Origin: Bacteroidales bacterium UBA3856
Lineage (GTDB): Bacteria; Bacteroidota; Bacteroidia; Bacteroidales; UBA932
NCBI GenBank assembly: GCA_002392525.1
Contig: DGHE01000009.1
Location: 21,715 to 37,462 of the forward strand
DNA: 15,748 bases
Direction of reading: 5' to 3'
The position numbers were made by a program, and so were the translations under genes. Numbering within the stretch: the first letter of the stretch is position 1; every line of letters begins with the position of its first letter. The notes beneath the pieces were generated by a model. That model was not told the DNA's origin and did not search any database. It saw nothing but the letters and a program-made list of their open reading frames with translations. Below are positions 1 through 7,264 of the stretch, one piece after another.

Positions 1-2
1 AC

Positions 3-1301
3 TGCGGCATCAAGGCCATCGAGAAAGTAGAGTATGCCCGTTCCAAGGGCATCGACATCATCATCTGTGACCACCACCTTCCGGAAGACGAGCTGCCCAA
101 GGCCGTGGCCGTACTGGATCCCAAACGGGAAGACTGCCACTATCCCTTCGACGACCTCTGTGGTTGCGGAGTGGGCTTCAAACTGGCCCAGGGCTATGTG
201 CAGCACTATGGACTGGACCCCGCCCTGCTGGAACCCCTGCTGGATTTGCAGGTAGTCTCCATCGCCTCGGACCTGGTGTCCATGACCGGAGAAAACCGCA
301 TCCTGGCCCACTACGGCCTCAAGCGCCTCAACGAGAATCCGCGTCAGGGCCTGCGGGCCATGATCAGCCTTTCCCAGCTGGAACCCGGCCACATCGGCAT
401 TGACGACATCGTCTTCAAGATCGGCCCCCGCATCAATGCGGCAGGACGTATGGAAAGCGGCCGGCTGGCGGTGGAGCTCCTTACGGCCACCGATGAACGG
501 TCGGCCCGGAAAATCGGCGAGAAAATCAACGACAACAACAACGAGCGCAAGTCCATCGACCGCGAAATCACGCAGGAAGCCCTGGAGATGGTTTCGAGCG
601 GCAGTGCCCTGGCCACGAAGAACGCCACCATCGTATACAACCCCACCTGGAACAAGGGTGTGGTGGGTATTGTGGCGTCCCGCCTGGTAGAAGCCTACTA
701 CAAGCCCACGGTGGTCCTCACCAAGAGCAACGGCTTTGTTACCGGCAGCGCCCGCAGCGTGCAGGGCTTCGACCTTTACGCTTCCATCGAAAGTTGTGCA
801 GACCTTCTGGAGAACTTCGGCGGGCACATGTATGCCGCCGGCCTCACCATGAAGGAAGAGAACGTGGAAGAGTTCTGCCGCCGTATGGACGAGTTCGTGG
901 GCAAGAACATCACCCGCGAGGAACTCACTCCCGTGGTGGAAATCGATGCCCAGCTGGATCTCTCACAGATTACGCCCAAGTTTACGCGTATCCTCCGGCA
1001 GTTCCAGCCCTTCGGCCCCGGCAACAGCAATCCCGTATTCCTCACGGAGAAGCTCTACGACTTTGGCAACGGGCGCAAAGTGGGGGCCGCCGGCGTACAC
1101 CTCAAACTGGACCTGGTCCAGGAAAACATGACCTACCCCCAGATGGCCGCCATCGGCTTCAATATGGCCGGCCACTATGACCACATCAAGGAGGGCAAAC
1201 CCATTGATGTGTGCTATTCCATTGTGGAAAATTTCTACCGGGGTTCCTCTACCATTCAACTTCGCCTGAAAGACATCCGCGAGCGCAACGAGCTCATTTA
1301 A
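3..1301 (+). CDS. recJ: Single-stranded-DNA-specific exonuclease RecJ, C-terminal part
   Basis: RecJ is a 5'-3' single-strand DNA exonuclease of recombination and mismatch/base-excision repair, with a two-metal DHH-phosphoesterase core. The reading frame is open from the left edge, so the start and the first (DxD-type) metal motif lie outside; 432 residues are visible against a usual length near 570. Counting from the first visible codon, CDHHLP with the DHH signature is at residues 22-27. GPRINAAGR, typical of RecJ, is near 141, and the DHHA1-domain motif GGHMYAAG is near 273. After that comes the C-terminal nucleic-acid-binding region, with FGPGNSNPVF, ending ...RLKDIRERNELI. A GTG at 105 could start a shorter frame, but it lies inside the DHH domain and is not the real start. 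The gene converges on the acyltransferase gene, whose stop lies 41 bp away. Identification is firm; only the truncation by the window is unusual. Confidence 0.95.
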   Translation, partial: CGIKAIEKVEYARSKGIDIIICDHHLPEDELPKAVAVLDPKREDCHYPFDDLCGCGVGFKLAQGYVQHYGLDPALLEPLLDLQVVSIASDLVSMTGENRILAHYGLKRLNENPRQGLRAMISLSQLEPGHIGIDDIVFKIGPRINAAGRMESGRLAVELLTATDERSARKIGEKINDNNNERKSIDREITQEALEMVSSGSALATKNATIVYNPTWNKGVVGIVASRLVEAYYKPTVVLTKSNGFVTGSARSVQGFDLYASIESCADLLENFGGHMYAAGLTMKEENVEEFCRRMDEFVGKNITREELTPVVEIDAQLDLSQITPKFTRILRQFQPFGPGNSNPVFLTEKLYDFGNGRKVGAAGVHLKLDLVQENMTYPQMAAIGFNMAGHYDHIKEGKPIDVCYSIVENFYRGSSTIQLRLKDIRERNELI

Positions 1302-1324
1302 GCGCTTGGGCTGTTGCCAGCGCT
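1301..1324. terminator. Possible hairpin between convergent recJ and acyltransferase
   Basis: AGCGCT occurs at 1301-1306 and 1319-1324. With the adjacent GG/CC it can form an 8-bp stem with one bulged T and a loop of about 7 bases. It begins at the last base of the recJ stop codon and lies in the 41-bp gap between two convergent genes, where a terminator is expected. No T-run follows on either strand, so it is not a good intrinsic terminator. Low confidence. Confidence 0.25.
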
Positions 1325-1342
1325 GCAGGGCAATAATAGGAC

Positions 1343-2503
1343 CTACCCCATTATCCACGTACCCACGCGGGGGATACGGCGGATAATGACAGCAATAAGG
1401 CCCACCACGGGGAAGGAGATGAGGGCGGTGGCCAGAATCTCCACGGGGGTGGTCCAGACGGGGCCCAGAAGACCATCAGGGCCGATGCCGAGCGTGGAGC
1501 GGAGCCAGGCCGATACCGGGCCCAGCACCAGCATGTGCATGAGGTACATGCCGTAGCCGGCCGTGGAAAGAGGCAGCACGATGTGCCGATAGAAAACGGA
1601 AGAGCCACCCGAGGAGCTGGAACCGCTTCTATACACCAGCGTAAGGCCCAGGGCCGTAAGGGCGACGGGCAGGCCGCAAAAAGCGATGGCGGCTTCCCAG
1701 GCGACGGCCAGTTCCACGGAGCCTTCCACCGGGAAGGAGCCGCTGGCCATGATGCGCTGCATGAAGCCGAAGCACACCAGGATAAAGCCCAGGAGAAACA
1801 GCGTCCAACCTACGGCGCGTACCAGGCGGCCTTCAGGGACGAATCGCTTCACAAACACGCCCACGAGGAGATAGCCCACAAAACCGCTTACGTAATAGAA
1901 CAGCCCGAAGGGATTCCACGAAGCCTCACCCCAGAGCGGGAACAGGGCCGGAGCGGGAAGGCCGTCGGCCGCATAAATCATGGGAGCCATTCCGCCGGCG
2001 GCTTCACGCACGAAGGGAATGCAGAGCGTCAGCACCCAGAGACCCAGATAGAGGCTCAGCTCCTTTCGGGAAACCTTCTCCAGCCAGGGCGACAGCACCG
2101 GCATAATGAGGTACAGGCCCAGCAGCATGTACACAAACCACAGGTGCCCGGCGGCGTAGTTGAAGTTCAGGAGCAAGCCTTTGAGACTGGAGGCCGGCGA
2201 CCCGTAGGCAAACGCATAGACCAAAGTCCAGATTACCATGGGCACCACCACCCGCACAAAACGGCGGCGGAAGAATGTCCAGGTGTCGTACCTGAGCGGC
2301 AGCTGCAGATAACCGGAAGCGATGACAAACAGCGGCACGCAGCAGCGGGCCAGGCCCTCGAAGACCGACACCCAGAAGGCATCGGCCCCGCTCAGTACCA
2401 GCGTGCCGTCCCCTCCCAGGTAAAAAGGCTCGGTGGCATGCACCGTCATTACCAGAAAACAGGCGGTTACCCGCAAAAAATCCAGCCAGGCTTCTCTTGT
2501 CAT
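1343..2503 (-). CDS. Membrane acyltransferase, acyltransferase-3 family
   Basis: An integral membrane protein of 386 residues resembling the acyltransferase-3 family (OafA/OatA/WecH type), which moves acyl groups, often acetyl, onto sugars or surface polymers. The N-terminus begins LDFLRVTACFLVMTVHA, where the Arg (R11) and the His of the first membrane helix (H22) match the family's conserved Arg and His. About ten hydrophobic stretches follow, such as GLYLIMPVLSPW and FYYVSGFVGYLLVGVFV, as the family shows. A Ser/Gly-rich loop (RSGSSSSGGSS) precedes the last helices. There is no fused SGNH domain. The ATG at 2503-2501 overlaps the TGA stop of birA as ATGA, so translation is probably coupled and the gene belongs to the hydrolase-birA operon. 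The acceptor substrate cannot be read from the sequence, and no polysaccharide genes are nearby. Confidence 0.85.
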   Translation of the reverse strand: MTREAWLDFLRVTACFLVMTVHATEPFYLGGDGTLVLSGADAFWVSVFEGLARCCVPLFVIASGYLQLPLRYDTWTFFRRRFVRVVVPMVIWTLVYAFAYGSPASSLKGLLLNFNYAAGHLWFVYMLLGLYLIMPVLSPWLEKVSRKELSLYLGLWVLTLCIPFVREAAGGMAPMIYAADGLPAPALFPLWGEASWNPFGLFYYVSGFVGYLLVGVFVKRFVPEGRLVRAVGWTLFLLGFILVCFGFMQRIMASGSFPVEGSVELAVAWEAAIAFCGLPVALTALGLTLVYRSGSSSSGGSSVFYRHIVLPLSTAGYGMYLMHMLVLGPVSAWLRSTLGIGPDGLLGPVWTTPVEILATALISFPVVGLIAVIIRRIPRVGTWIMG

Positions 2504-3225
2504 AGGATGTAACTTACTTCTTTAAAATGGTAATAGCGGCACTTCCCTGCCGCGTCTATAATACAGAGGCGTCCGTCCGGTTCTACTCCCCGGATAACCC
2601 CGTCAAATTCTTCTTCCTGCAGAACGTCGTAATAGCGGGCCCGAACCCCTTTTCGGAAAAGTTCCGACGCGTATGCGTCCAAAAGCCCGGATCCAGCATC
2701 AAACACTTGCGGAAGCCGCTCCTCAAAACAGTTCAGAAACTGTTGCAGGCACGCCTCAACGTCATACTCCTGCGACGTATGGATAGACAGCGACGTAGCG
2801 TTCGCCAGCTGCGGAAATTCCTTTTGGTTGATATTGATACCAATCCCTATCACCGACGAGGCCAGGCCATAGGTTCCCAGCTGATTCTCCACCAGGATGC
2901 CGCAGATCTTGCGCTTCCCCACATACACGTCGTTGGGCCATTTGATTTGACAGGCCACGCCGTAGGAGCGCAGGAACTCCGCTACGGCCAGCGAGGAAAG
3001 GTAGTTGAGCTTCATGGCCAGGGCCGCCGGAAAAACATCTTCAAACTTAAGGACTATGGAAAAAGTGAGGTTCTGCCCCGGCTGGGTGAACCAGGTGTTG
3101 CCCCGCTGCCCCCGGCCGGCCGTCTGCTCACGCGCGGCAATAACGGTGCCCGAAGGGACATCGGCCAGCCTTCTCAGAGCCTCCGAATTCGTGGAATCGA
3201 TGGAATCCAGCCAGATGACGTTCAT
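2500..3225 (-). CDS. birA: Biotin--[acetyl-CoA-carboxylase] ligase (monofunctional)
   Basis: Joins biotin, through biotinyl-5'-AMP, to the lysine of biotin carboxyl carrier domains (acetyl-CoA carboxylase, biotin-dependent decarboxylases) in the cytoplasm. Of 241 residues, SIDSTNSEA (about 8-16) and the biotin/ATP loop GRGQRGNTW (37-45) come first. Next are KWPNDV (95-100) and KICGILVEN, whose first Lys (K106) matches the conserved catalytic lysine. A small C-terminal SH3-like part with GVEPDGRLCI follows. There is no N-terminal helix-turn-helix, so this is a class I enzyme without the repressor function of E. coli BirA. Its ATG overlaps the TGA of the upstream metallo-hydrolase gene, and its own TGA overlaps the ATG of the acyltransferase gene; both are 4-bp ATGA overlaps. 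It therefore sits in the middle of a translationally coupled three-gene operon. Confidence 0.95.
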   Translation of the reverse strand: MNVIWLDSIDSTNSEALRRLADVPSGTVIAAREQTAGRGQRGNTWFTQPGQNLTFSIVLKFEDVFPAALAMKLNYLSSLAVAEFLRSYGVACQIKWPNDVYVGKRKICGILVENQLGTYGLASSVIGIGININQKEFPQLANATSLSIHTSQEYDVEACLQQFLNCFEERLPQVFDAGSGLLDAYASELFRKGVRARYYDVLQEEEFDGVIRGVEPDGRLCIIDAAGKCRYYHFKEVSYIL

Positions 3226-3923
3226 TCTCCCCGGATGGCTATGCCTTCCTCGGGGAAGTCCGCATCGGGCTCGTTGAACGGCTGCAGGAACGGATTGTAC
3301 ATCCCTTCCCGGGCGATGGTCGTGGGCTGTCCGTGCCCCGGAATCACGTCGGTCTCTCCGGGCAAGTTCAGCAGTTTCTCCCGGATGGAGGCCATGAGCA
3401 TATCATAGTCCCCTCCCTTCAGGTCGGTCCGGCCGATGCTGCCGGCAAAGAGCGTATCCCCGCTGAGAAGAAGGTTGTTCCCGGCCGAATAGTAGCACAC
3501 GCAGCCCGGCGTATGTCCCGGGGTGTGCAGCACCTTCCAGGAGGTACCGGCCGATGTAACCGTCTCACCATCGGCCACATCCACGGTGGGGAAGTTGTGC
3601 TGGAAGACCTTGAGTCCCTGCATGCCGCGGAAGGCCGATGATCCGTCGGCCAGGATGTCGGCATCGGCGGGATGCATGTACACCGGAACGGGGAACTGCG
3701 GGAGCAGGCGCTCCACGCCCCACACGTGGTCGAAGTGGCCGTGGGTAAGAAGGATGGCGTCGGGGGTGAGGCCTTCCTTTTCCAGAAAACCTGTCAGCTG
3801 CGAGACTCCTTCGTCGGAGCTCATGCCGGGGTCTACGAGCGTGCAGGAAGAGTTTCCATCGGCCCAGATTACGATGCAATTGGTACCCAGAGGGTTGAAC
3901 TGAAATATGCGGGTATGGAGCAT
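3222..3923 (-). CDS. Metallo-beta-lactamase-fold hydrolase, glyoxalase II-like (YcbL type)
   Basis: A cytoplasmic hydrolase of 233 residues with a complete two-metal site. THGHFDH is at 60-66, HTPGH at 133-137, GDTLFAGSIGRTD at 155-167 (bridging Asp D156), and PGHGQPTT with its last metal His at 197. The GDTLF..GS.GRTD motif places it with glyoxalase II and YcbL-like thioesterases. It lacks the C-terminal glutathione-binding domain of classical glyoxalase II, as most short bacterial relatives do. A thioester substrate is likely, but the exact one cannot be told. It is the first gene of the operon with birA and the acyltransferase, and it diverges from the deoxynucleoside kinase operon with 74 bp between the starts. 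A TAAATTTG box upstream is its likely promoter, giving a leader of roughly 18 nt. A persulfide dioxygenase is less likely, since those usually have a different C-terminal part. Confidence 0.85.
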   Translation of the reverse strand: MLHTRIFQFNPLGTNCIVIWADGNSSCTLVDPGMSSDEGVSQLTGFLEKEGLTPDAILLTHGHFDHVWGVERLLPQFPVPVYMHPADADILADGSSAFRGMQGLKVFQHNFPTVDVADGETVTSAGTSWKVLHTPGHTPGCVCYYSAGNNLLLSGDTLFAGSIGRTDLKGGDYDMLMASIREKLLNLPGETDVIPGHGQPTTIAREGMYNPFLQPFNEPDADFPEEGIAIRGE

Positions 3924-3942
3924 AACGGCTAGTCTAAAGTGA

Positions 3943-3973
3943 TTGCAAATTTACGAAACTTTTGCCAACTTTG
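3943..3973 (+). promoter_or_regulatory. Candidate promoter of the deoxynucleoside kinase operon
   Basis: TTG at 3943-3945 and CAACTTTG at 3966-3973 are separated by 20 bp. This fits the Bacteroidota TTG / TAnnTTTG layout with one mismatch in the -7 box. Transcription would start near 3978, about 20 nt before the ATG at 3998. The TTG directly abuts the oppositely oriented -7 box of the hydrolase operon, so the two promoters overlap. Confidence 0.4.
3946..3953 (-). promoter_or_regulatory. Bacteroidota -7 box for the hydrolase-birA-acyltransferase operon
   Basis: Read on the minus strand this is TAAATTTG, a perfect match to the Bacteroidota -7 consensus TAnnTTTG. Its last base lies 22 bp before the ATG at 3923. 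No convincing TTG -33 box stands 19-21 bp upstream, so the call rests on the -7 box and position. Confidence 0.5.
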
Positions 3974-3997
3974 TAGAATAAAGACCTTACCTGAACC

Positions 3998-4609
3998 ATG
4001 CATATTGGAATAGCCGGAAATATAGGAAGCGGGAAAACGACGCTCACTACGCTCCTTGCCCGCCACTACGGCTGGACGCCCAAGTTTGAGTCCGTCACCT
4101 ACAACCCCTACCTGGCCGACTATTATAAGGATATCAAACGCTGGTCTTTCGCCCTGGAAATGTACTTTCTGCAGCAGCGCCTGCACGACGTCCTCGAGAT
4201 TGCCAAATCCAAGGAGGTCATCATCCAGGACCGCACCCTGTTCGAGGGCGTTCACATTTTCGTTGCCAACAATTACGCCCAGGGCAATCTGTCGGAAAGG
4301 GACTACAACACCTACATGGACACCTACAACGTGATGATGGAAGTGGTGAAGCAGCCGGACCTCATGATTTACCTGCGCTCCGGCATCGAGCACCTGGTGT
4401 CCCAGATCCAGAAGCGCGGCCGGGACTACGAGCAGTCCATCTCCATCGAATACCTGGACGGCCTCAACCAGCGCTACGAGCAGTGGATTGCCGGCTACAC
4501 GGGCCGTCTCATCGAAATAGACGCCGACAACCTGGACTTCCTGAACCGCCCGGAAGACTTTGCCGCCATTACGGACAGGATAGACGCGGAACTTTACGGA
4601 TTATTTTAA
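3998..4609 (+). CDS. Deoxynucleoside kinase, first of a tandem pair
   Basis: Phosphorylates a deoxyribonucleoside (probably a deoxypurine, or with broader range) with ATP for salvage into dNTPs. The protein has 203 residues of the deoxynucleoside kinase family (dAK/dGK/dNK). Its P-loop is GNIGSGKTT (7-15), the FES segment with the likely catalytic Glu is E31, and the DRT form of the family's D/E-R-S motif is at 78-80. A LID-type region with KRGRDYE lies near 139-145. It is about 65% identical (131 of 203 by hand count) to the next gene, and most differences fall in residues 81-128. By memory of Bacteroidota sequences the second copy is closer to the usual dAK-like protein, and this one is the more divergent paralogue. 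In Lactobacillus acidophilus tandem dAK/dGK genes encode a heterodimer, so a similar partnership is plausible here but unproven. Only 15 bp separate the two genes. No Shine-Dalgarno is visible. Confidence 0.92.
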   Translation: MHIGIAGNIGSGKTTLTTLLARHYGWTPKFESVTYNPYLADYYKDIKRWSFALEMYFLQQRLHDVLEIAKSKEVIIQDRTLFEGVHIFVANNYAQGNLSERDYNTYMDTYNVMMEVVKQPDLMIYLRSGIEHLVSQIQKRGRDYEQSISIEYLDGLNQRYEQWIAGYTGRLIEIDADNLDFLNRPEDFAAITDRIDAELYGLF

Positions 4610-4624
4610 AAACGCAATACAACT

Positions 4625-5245
4625 ATGCACATCGCTATCGCCGGTAACATCGGAAGTGGAAAGACCACCCTCACCAAGATGCTCGCAGCGCACTACGGCT
4701 GGACGCCCAAGTTCGAGTCCGTAGACTTCAACCCCTACCTCGCAGACTTCTACGAGGACATGGAACGCTGGTCGTTCAACCTCCAGATCTATTTCCTGAA
4801 CAAACGCTTCCAGGACGTAGTGGAGATTTCCAAGAAAAAGGAAGTGATCATCCAGGACCGCACCATCTATGAGGATGCCCGCATCTTTGCGCCCAACCTC
4901 CACGCCATGGGCCTCATGTCCACCCGCGACTTCGAGAACTACAGCGACCTCTTTGACCTCATGATGAGCCTGGTGAACCCGCCGGACCTTCTCATTTACC
5001 TGCGCAGTTCCATCCCCAACCTCATCGCCCAGATCCAGAAGCGCGGCCGCGAGTACGAGCGTTCCATCCGCATCGACTACATCACCGGCCTCAACCAGCG
5101 CTATGAGGACTGGATCAAGGACTACAAAGCCCGCCTCCTGATCATCGACGTAGACAACATCAAGTTCGAGAACCGCCCCGAGGACTTCCAGTTCATCACG
5201 GACAAGATAGACGCCGAGCTCTTCGGCCTTTTCCCCACCGAATAA
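4625..5245 (+). CDS. Deoxynucleoside kinase (dAK-like), second of a tandem pair
   Basis: The second kinase has 206 residues and the same architecture as its neighbour. P-loop GNIGSGKTT is at 7-15, GWTPKFES with E31, QDRT at 77-80, the LID-type QIQKRGREYERSI, and a C-terminus FITDKIDAELFGLF. The segment IYEDARIFAPNLHAMGL after the DRT motif is the form I associate with Bacteroidota deoxyadenosine kinases, so dAdo is the likeliest substrate; that rests on memory, not an alignment. It starts 15 bp after the first kinase and is followed 12 bp later by the acyl-CoA ligase, so all three are likely one transcript. At DNA level the pair shares runs of about 22-23 identical bases around the GWTPKF and QIQKRGR codons, which suggests a duplication kept similar by selection or gene conversion. 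Confidence 0.93.
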   Translation: MHIAIAGNIGSGKTTLTKMLAAHYGWTPKFESVDFNPYLADFYEDMERWSFNLQIYFLNKRFQDVVEISKKKEVIIQDRTIYEDARIFAPNLHAMGLMSTRDFENYSDLFDLMMSLVNPPDLLIYLRSSIPNLIAQIQKRGREYERSIRIDYITGLNQRYEDWIKDYKARLLIIDVDNIKFENRPEDFQFITDKIDAELFGLFPTE

Positions 5246-5257
5246 TTTTTTCGTACC

Positions 5258-7180
5258 ATGACAACAGCCAGACCTACCATCATCGACTTTGTCGAAAAGT
5301 ATTCCCGCCAGTATGAACACGAAGTTTACCTTCGCGAAAAGGTAGACGGAAAGTGGAAAGAGATTACGCAGGGCCAGACCCGTGAAGAGGCCTACCGCAT
5401 TGGAGCGGGCCTCATGTCGCTGGGCCTCAGGAAGGGAGACAAGATTGCCCTCCTTTCCGAGAGCCGCGCCATGTGGATTCTCGCCGAGCTGGGTGCCATG
5501 TACGCCGGCGCCACCGATGTTCCCCTGTCCGTCAACCTCGGAGAGGGCAAGGACCTGGTGTTCCGCATCAACCACTCCGAGTCCAAATGGATTCTGGTGT
5601 CGGGCAACCACCTGCCCAAGATCCGCGCCATCCTGCCGGAATGCCCTGCCGTAGAAAAGGTGATTGTATTCGATGACGTAGCCTTTGACTTTGACAAGCT
5701 GGAGGCCAAGGAAATCCGCATGAGCGAAATCCAGAAGATGGGAGACGAGTTCCTCAACGCCCATCGGCCGGAGTTCGAGGCCCGGTTCCGCTCCATCGGC
5801 CCGGATGACTATGCCAATATTTCCTACACGTCCGGCACCACCGCAGACCCGAAGGGCATTCTCCTCACGCACCGCAACTACACGGCCAACGTGGAGCAGG
5901 GCAACTCCGTCATTACCGTGGACCACGGTGCCACCATGCTCATCATCCTGCCGCTGGACCACTGCTTCGCGCATGTGGCCGGCATGTACACCATGATGAT
6001 TTATGGCGGTTCCATCGCCTTTGTGCCCATCGGCAAAAACGCCATGGCCACCCTCCGCAACATTCCCACGGCCATTATGGAAACACGGCCGCACGTGATG
6101 CTGTCGGTTCCGGCCCTGGCCCGCAACTTCAAGAAAAACATCGAGACAGGCATCAAGAAAAAGGGCGGCTTCACCGAGAAGCTTTTCTATTTTGCCCTCC
6201 GGAATGCCATCAAATACAACAAGGAATACTACAACCGCGGAACGGGCGGCACTTTCTGGAGAAAACCGCTGGTAGATCTGTTTGACTCCCTGGTATTCTC
6301 CAAGGTCCGCGAAAGCTTTGGCGGCCGCATGCAGTTCTTCGTGGGCGGCGGCGCCCTTCTGGACATTGAGCTGCAGCGCTTCTTCTGCGCCGTGGGCATG
6401 CCCATGTTCCAGGGCTACGGCCTTACGGAGGCTACGCCCATCATCTGCGCCAACTCGGCCGGCCATGCCCGCTTCGGCTCCTCCGGACGCATCGTGAAGC
6501 CCATGGACTGCGTCATCCTGGACGCCGAGGGCAAGGAAGTCCCCCACGGCACCCGCGGAGAAATCGTAATCCGCGGAGAGAACGTGATGGCCGGTTACTG
6601 GAAGAACCCCAAGGCTACGGCCGATACCATCGTGGACGGCTGGCTGCACACCGGAGACATGGGCTACATCTGCCCCGAAGACCCCACGTTCCTCTATGTG
6701 GTGGGCCGGTTCAAGAGCCTCCTCATCTCCTCCGACGGTGAGAAGTACTCCCCCGAAGGCTTCGAGGACAACCTCACCGAAACCTCCAAGTGGGTGAACG
6801 CCTGCGTGCTGCACAACGACCAGAAGCCCTTCTGCGTGGCGCTCGTCGTGCCGGACAAGGCTGCGCTGGCCGATGCATGTTCGGCCCACGGCCTGGCCCC
6901 GGACTCCGAGGAAGGCAAGCGCTACATGCTGGGGCTCATCCAGGCCGATGTCGACAGCTACAAGAAAGGCGGCAAGCATGAGGGTATGTTCCCCGAGCGC
7001 TGGCTCCCCTCGGCCATCGGCATCTGCGATGAGGAATTCACCATTGCCAACAAGATGATGAACTCCACCATGAAGATTGTCCGCGGCAAGGTGGAAGAGC
7101 ACTACGCTTCCCTTCTGGATTACCTCTACACCGCCGAGGCCAAGGACATCTGCAATCCCCGCAACATGGAGGCGCTGTAA
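5258..7180 (+). CDS. AMP-forming long-chain fatty acid--CoA ligase
   Basis: Activates a fatty acid to acyl-AMP and then acyl-CoA, at the cytoplasmic face of the membrane. The protein has 640 residues of the adenylate-forming family, closest to the FAA1/long-chain acyl-CoA synthetase branch. Its P-loop YTSGTTADPKG starts at residue 190, GYGLTEATP is at 386-394, and the adenine/ribose-binding TGDMG is at 465-469. The hinge region reads VVGRFKSLLISSDGEKYSP, and a Lys in NSTMKIVRGKVEEHY near the C-terminus can serve as the adenylation lysine. There is no signal peptide or clear membrane helix. It is the last gene of the kinase operon, 12 bp after the second kinase. The link between fatty-acid activation and deoxynucleoside salvage is not obvious and may be only growth-linked co-transcription. 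Chain-length preference cannot be read. Confidence 0.92.
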   Translation: MTTARPTIIDFVEKYSRQYEHEVYLREKVDGKWKEITQGQTREEAYRIGAGLMSLGLRKGDKIALLSESRAMWILAELGAMYAGATDVPLSVNLGEGKDLVFRINHSESKWILVSGNHLPKIRAILPECPAVEKVIVFDDVAFDFDKLEAKEIRMSEIQKMGDEFLNAHRPEFEARFRSIGPDDYANISYTSGTTADPKGILLTHRNYTANVEQGNSVITVDHGATMLIILPLDHCFAHVAGMYTMMIYGGSIAFVPIGKNAMATLRNIPTAIMETRPHVMLSVPALARNFKKNIETGIKKKGGFTEKLFYFALRNAIKYNKEYYNRGTGGTFWRKPLVDLFDSLVFSKVRESFGGRMQFFVGGGALLDIELQRFFCAVGMPMFQGYGLTEATPIICANSAGHARFGSSGRIVKPMDCVILDAEGKEVPHGTRGEIVIRGENVMAGYWKNPKATADTIVDGWLHTGDMGYICPEDPTFLYVVGRFKSLLISSDGEKYSPEGFEDNLTETSKWVNACVLHNDQKPFCVALVVPDKAALADACSAHGLAPDSEEGKRYMLGLIQADVDSYKKGGKHEGMFPERWLPSAIGICDEEFTIANKMMNSTMKIVRGKVEEHYASLLDYLYTAEAKDICNPRNMEAL

Positions 7181-7230
7181 GGGGTCTCTGGCGCAGGTTC
7201 CGGGACTTCCCGGTACGTATAACACACTTT

Positions 7231-7256
7231 TGGCCGAAAAACGCGTTTTTCGGCCA
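7231..7256 (+). terminator. 26-bp perfect palindrome, likely terminator of the kinase-ligase operon
   Basis: TGGCCGAAAAACG is followed directly by its exact reverse complement. The RNA can fold as an 11-bp stem with a CGCG loop and is followed by TTTT on the plus strand. It lies between the convergent ends of the acyl-CoA ligase gene (7180) and the GNAT gene (7265). On the minus strand A residues follow the stem, so termination of the GNAT transcript here is less clear, although the stem itself carries T5 in its 3' arm. Confidence 0.6.
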
Positions 7257-7264
7257 TTTTCGCG

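Noticed and set aside
105..107. GTG as the start of recJ
   Set aside because: The same frame continues upstream to the window edge through the DHH motif, so the true start is outside.
1535..2512. Open frame of 325 codons on the plus strand opposite the acyltransferase gene
   Set aside because: Very polar, Gln/His-rich shadow of a membrane-protein gene; no domain recognised.
3600..3680. Repeated CGGCC/GGCCGATG words, possibly a repeat family
   Set aside because: They recur in coding frames throughout the window as Ala-Asp and Ile-Gly codon pairs, which fits codon preference rather than a repeat element.
3998..5245. Tandem kinases as a sign of an anti-phage nucleotide-depletion system
   Set aside because: No nuclease, dNTPase, cyclase or other defence partner is nearby, and both kinases look intact and housekeeping-like.
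4601..7225. Open frame of 874 codons on the minus strand opposite the second kinase and acyl-CoA ligase
   Set aside because: It lies antisense to two genes with clear catalytic motifs. Its His/Val/Gly/Ala-rich translation has no recognisable domain and is what GC-rich codon bias produces in the opposite frame.
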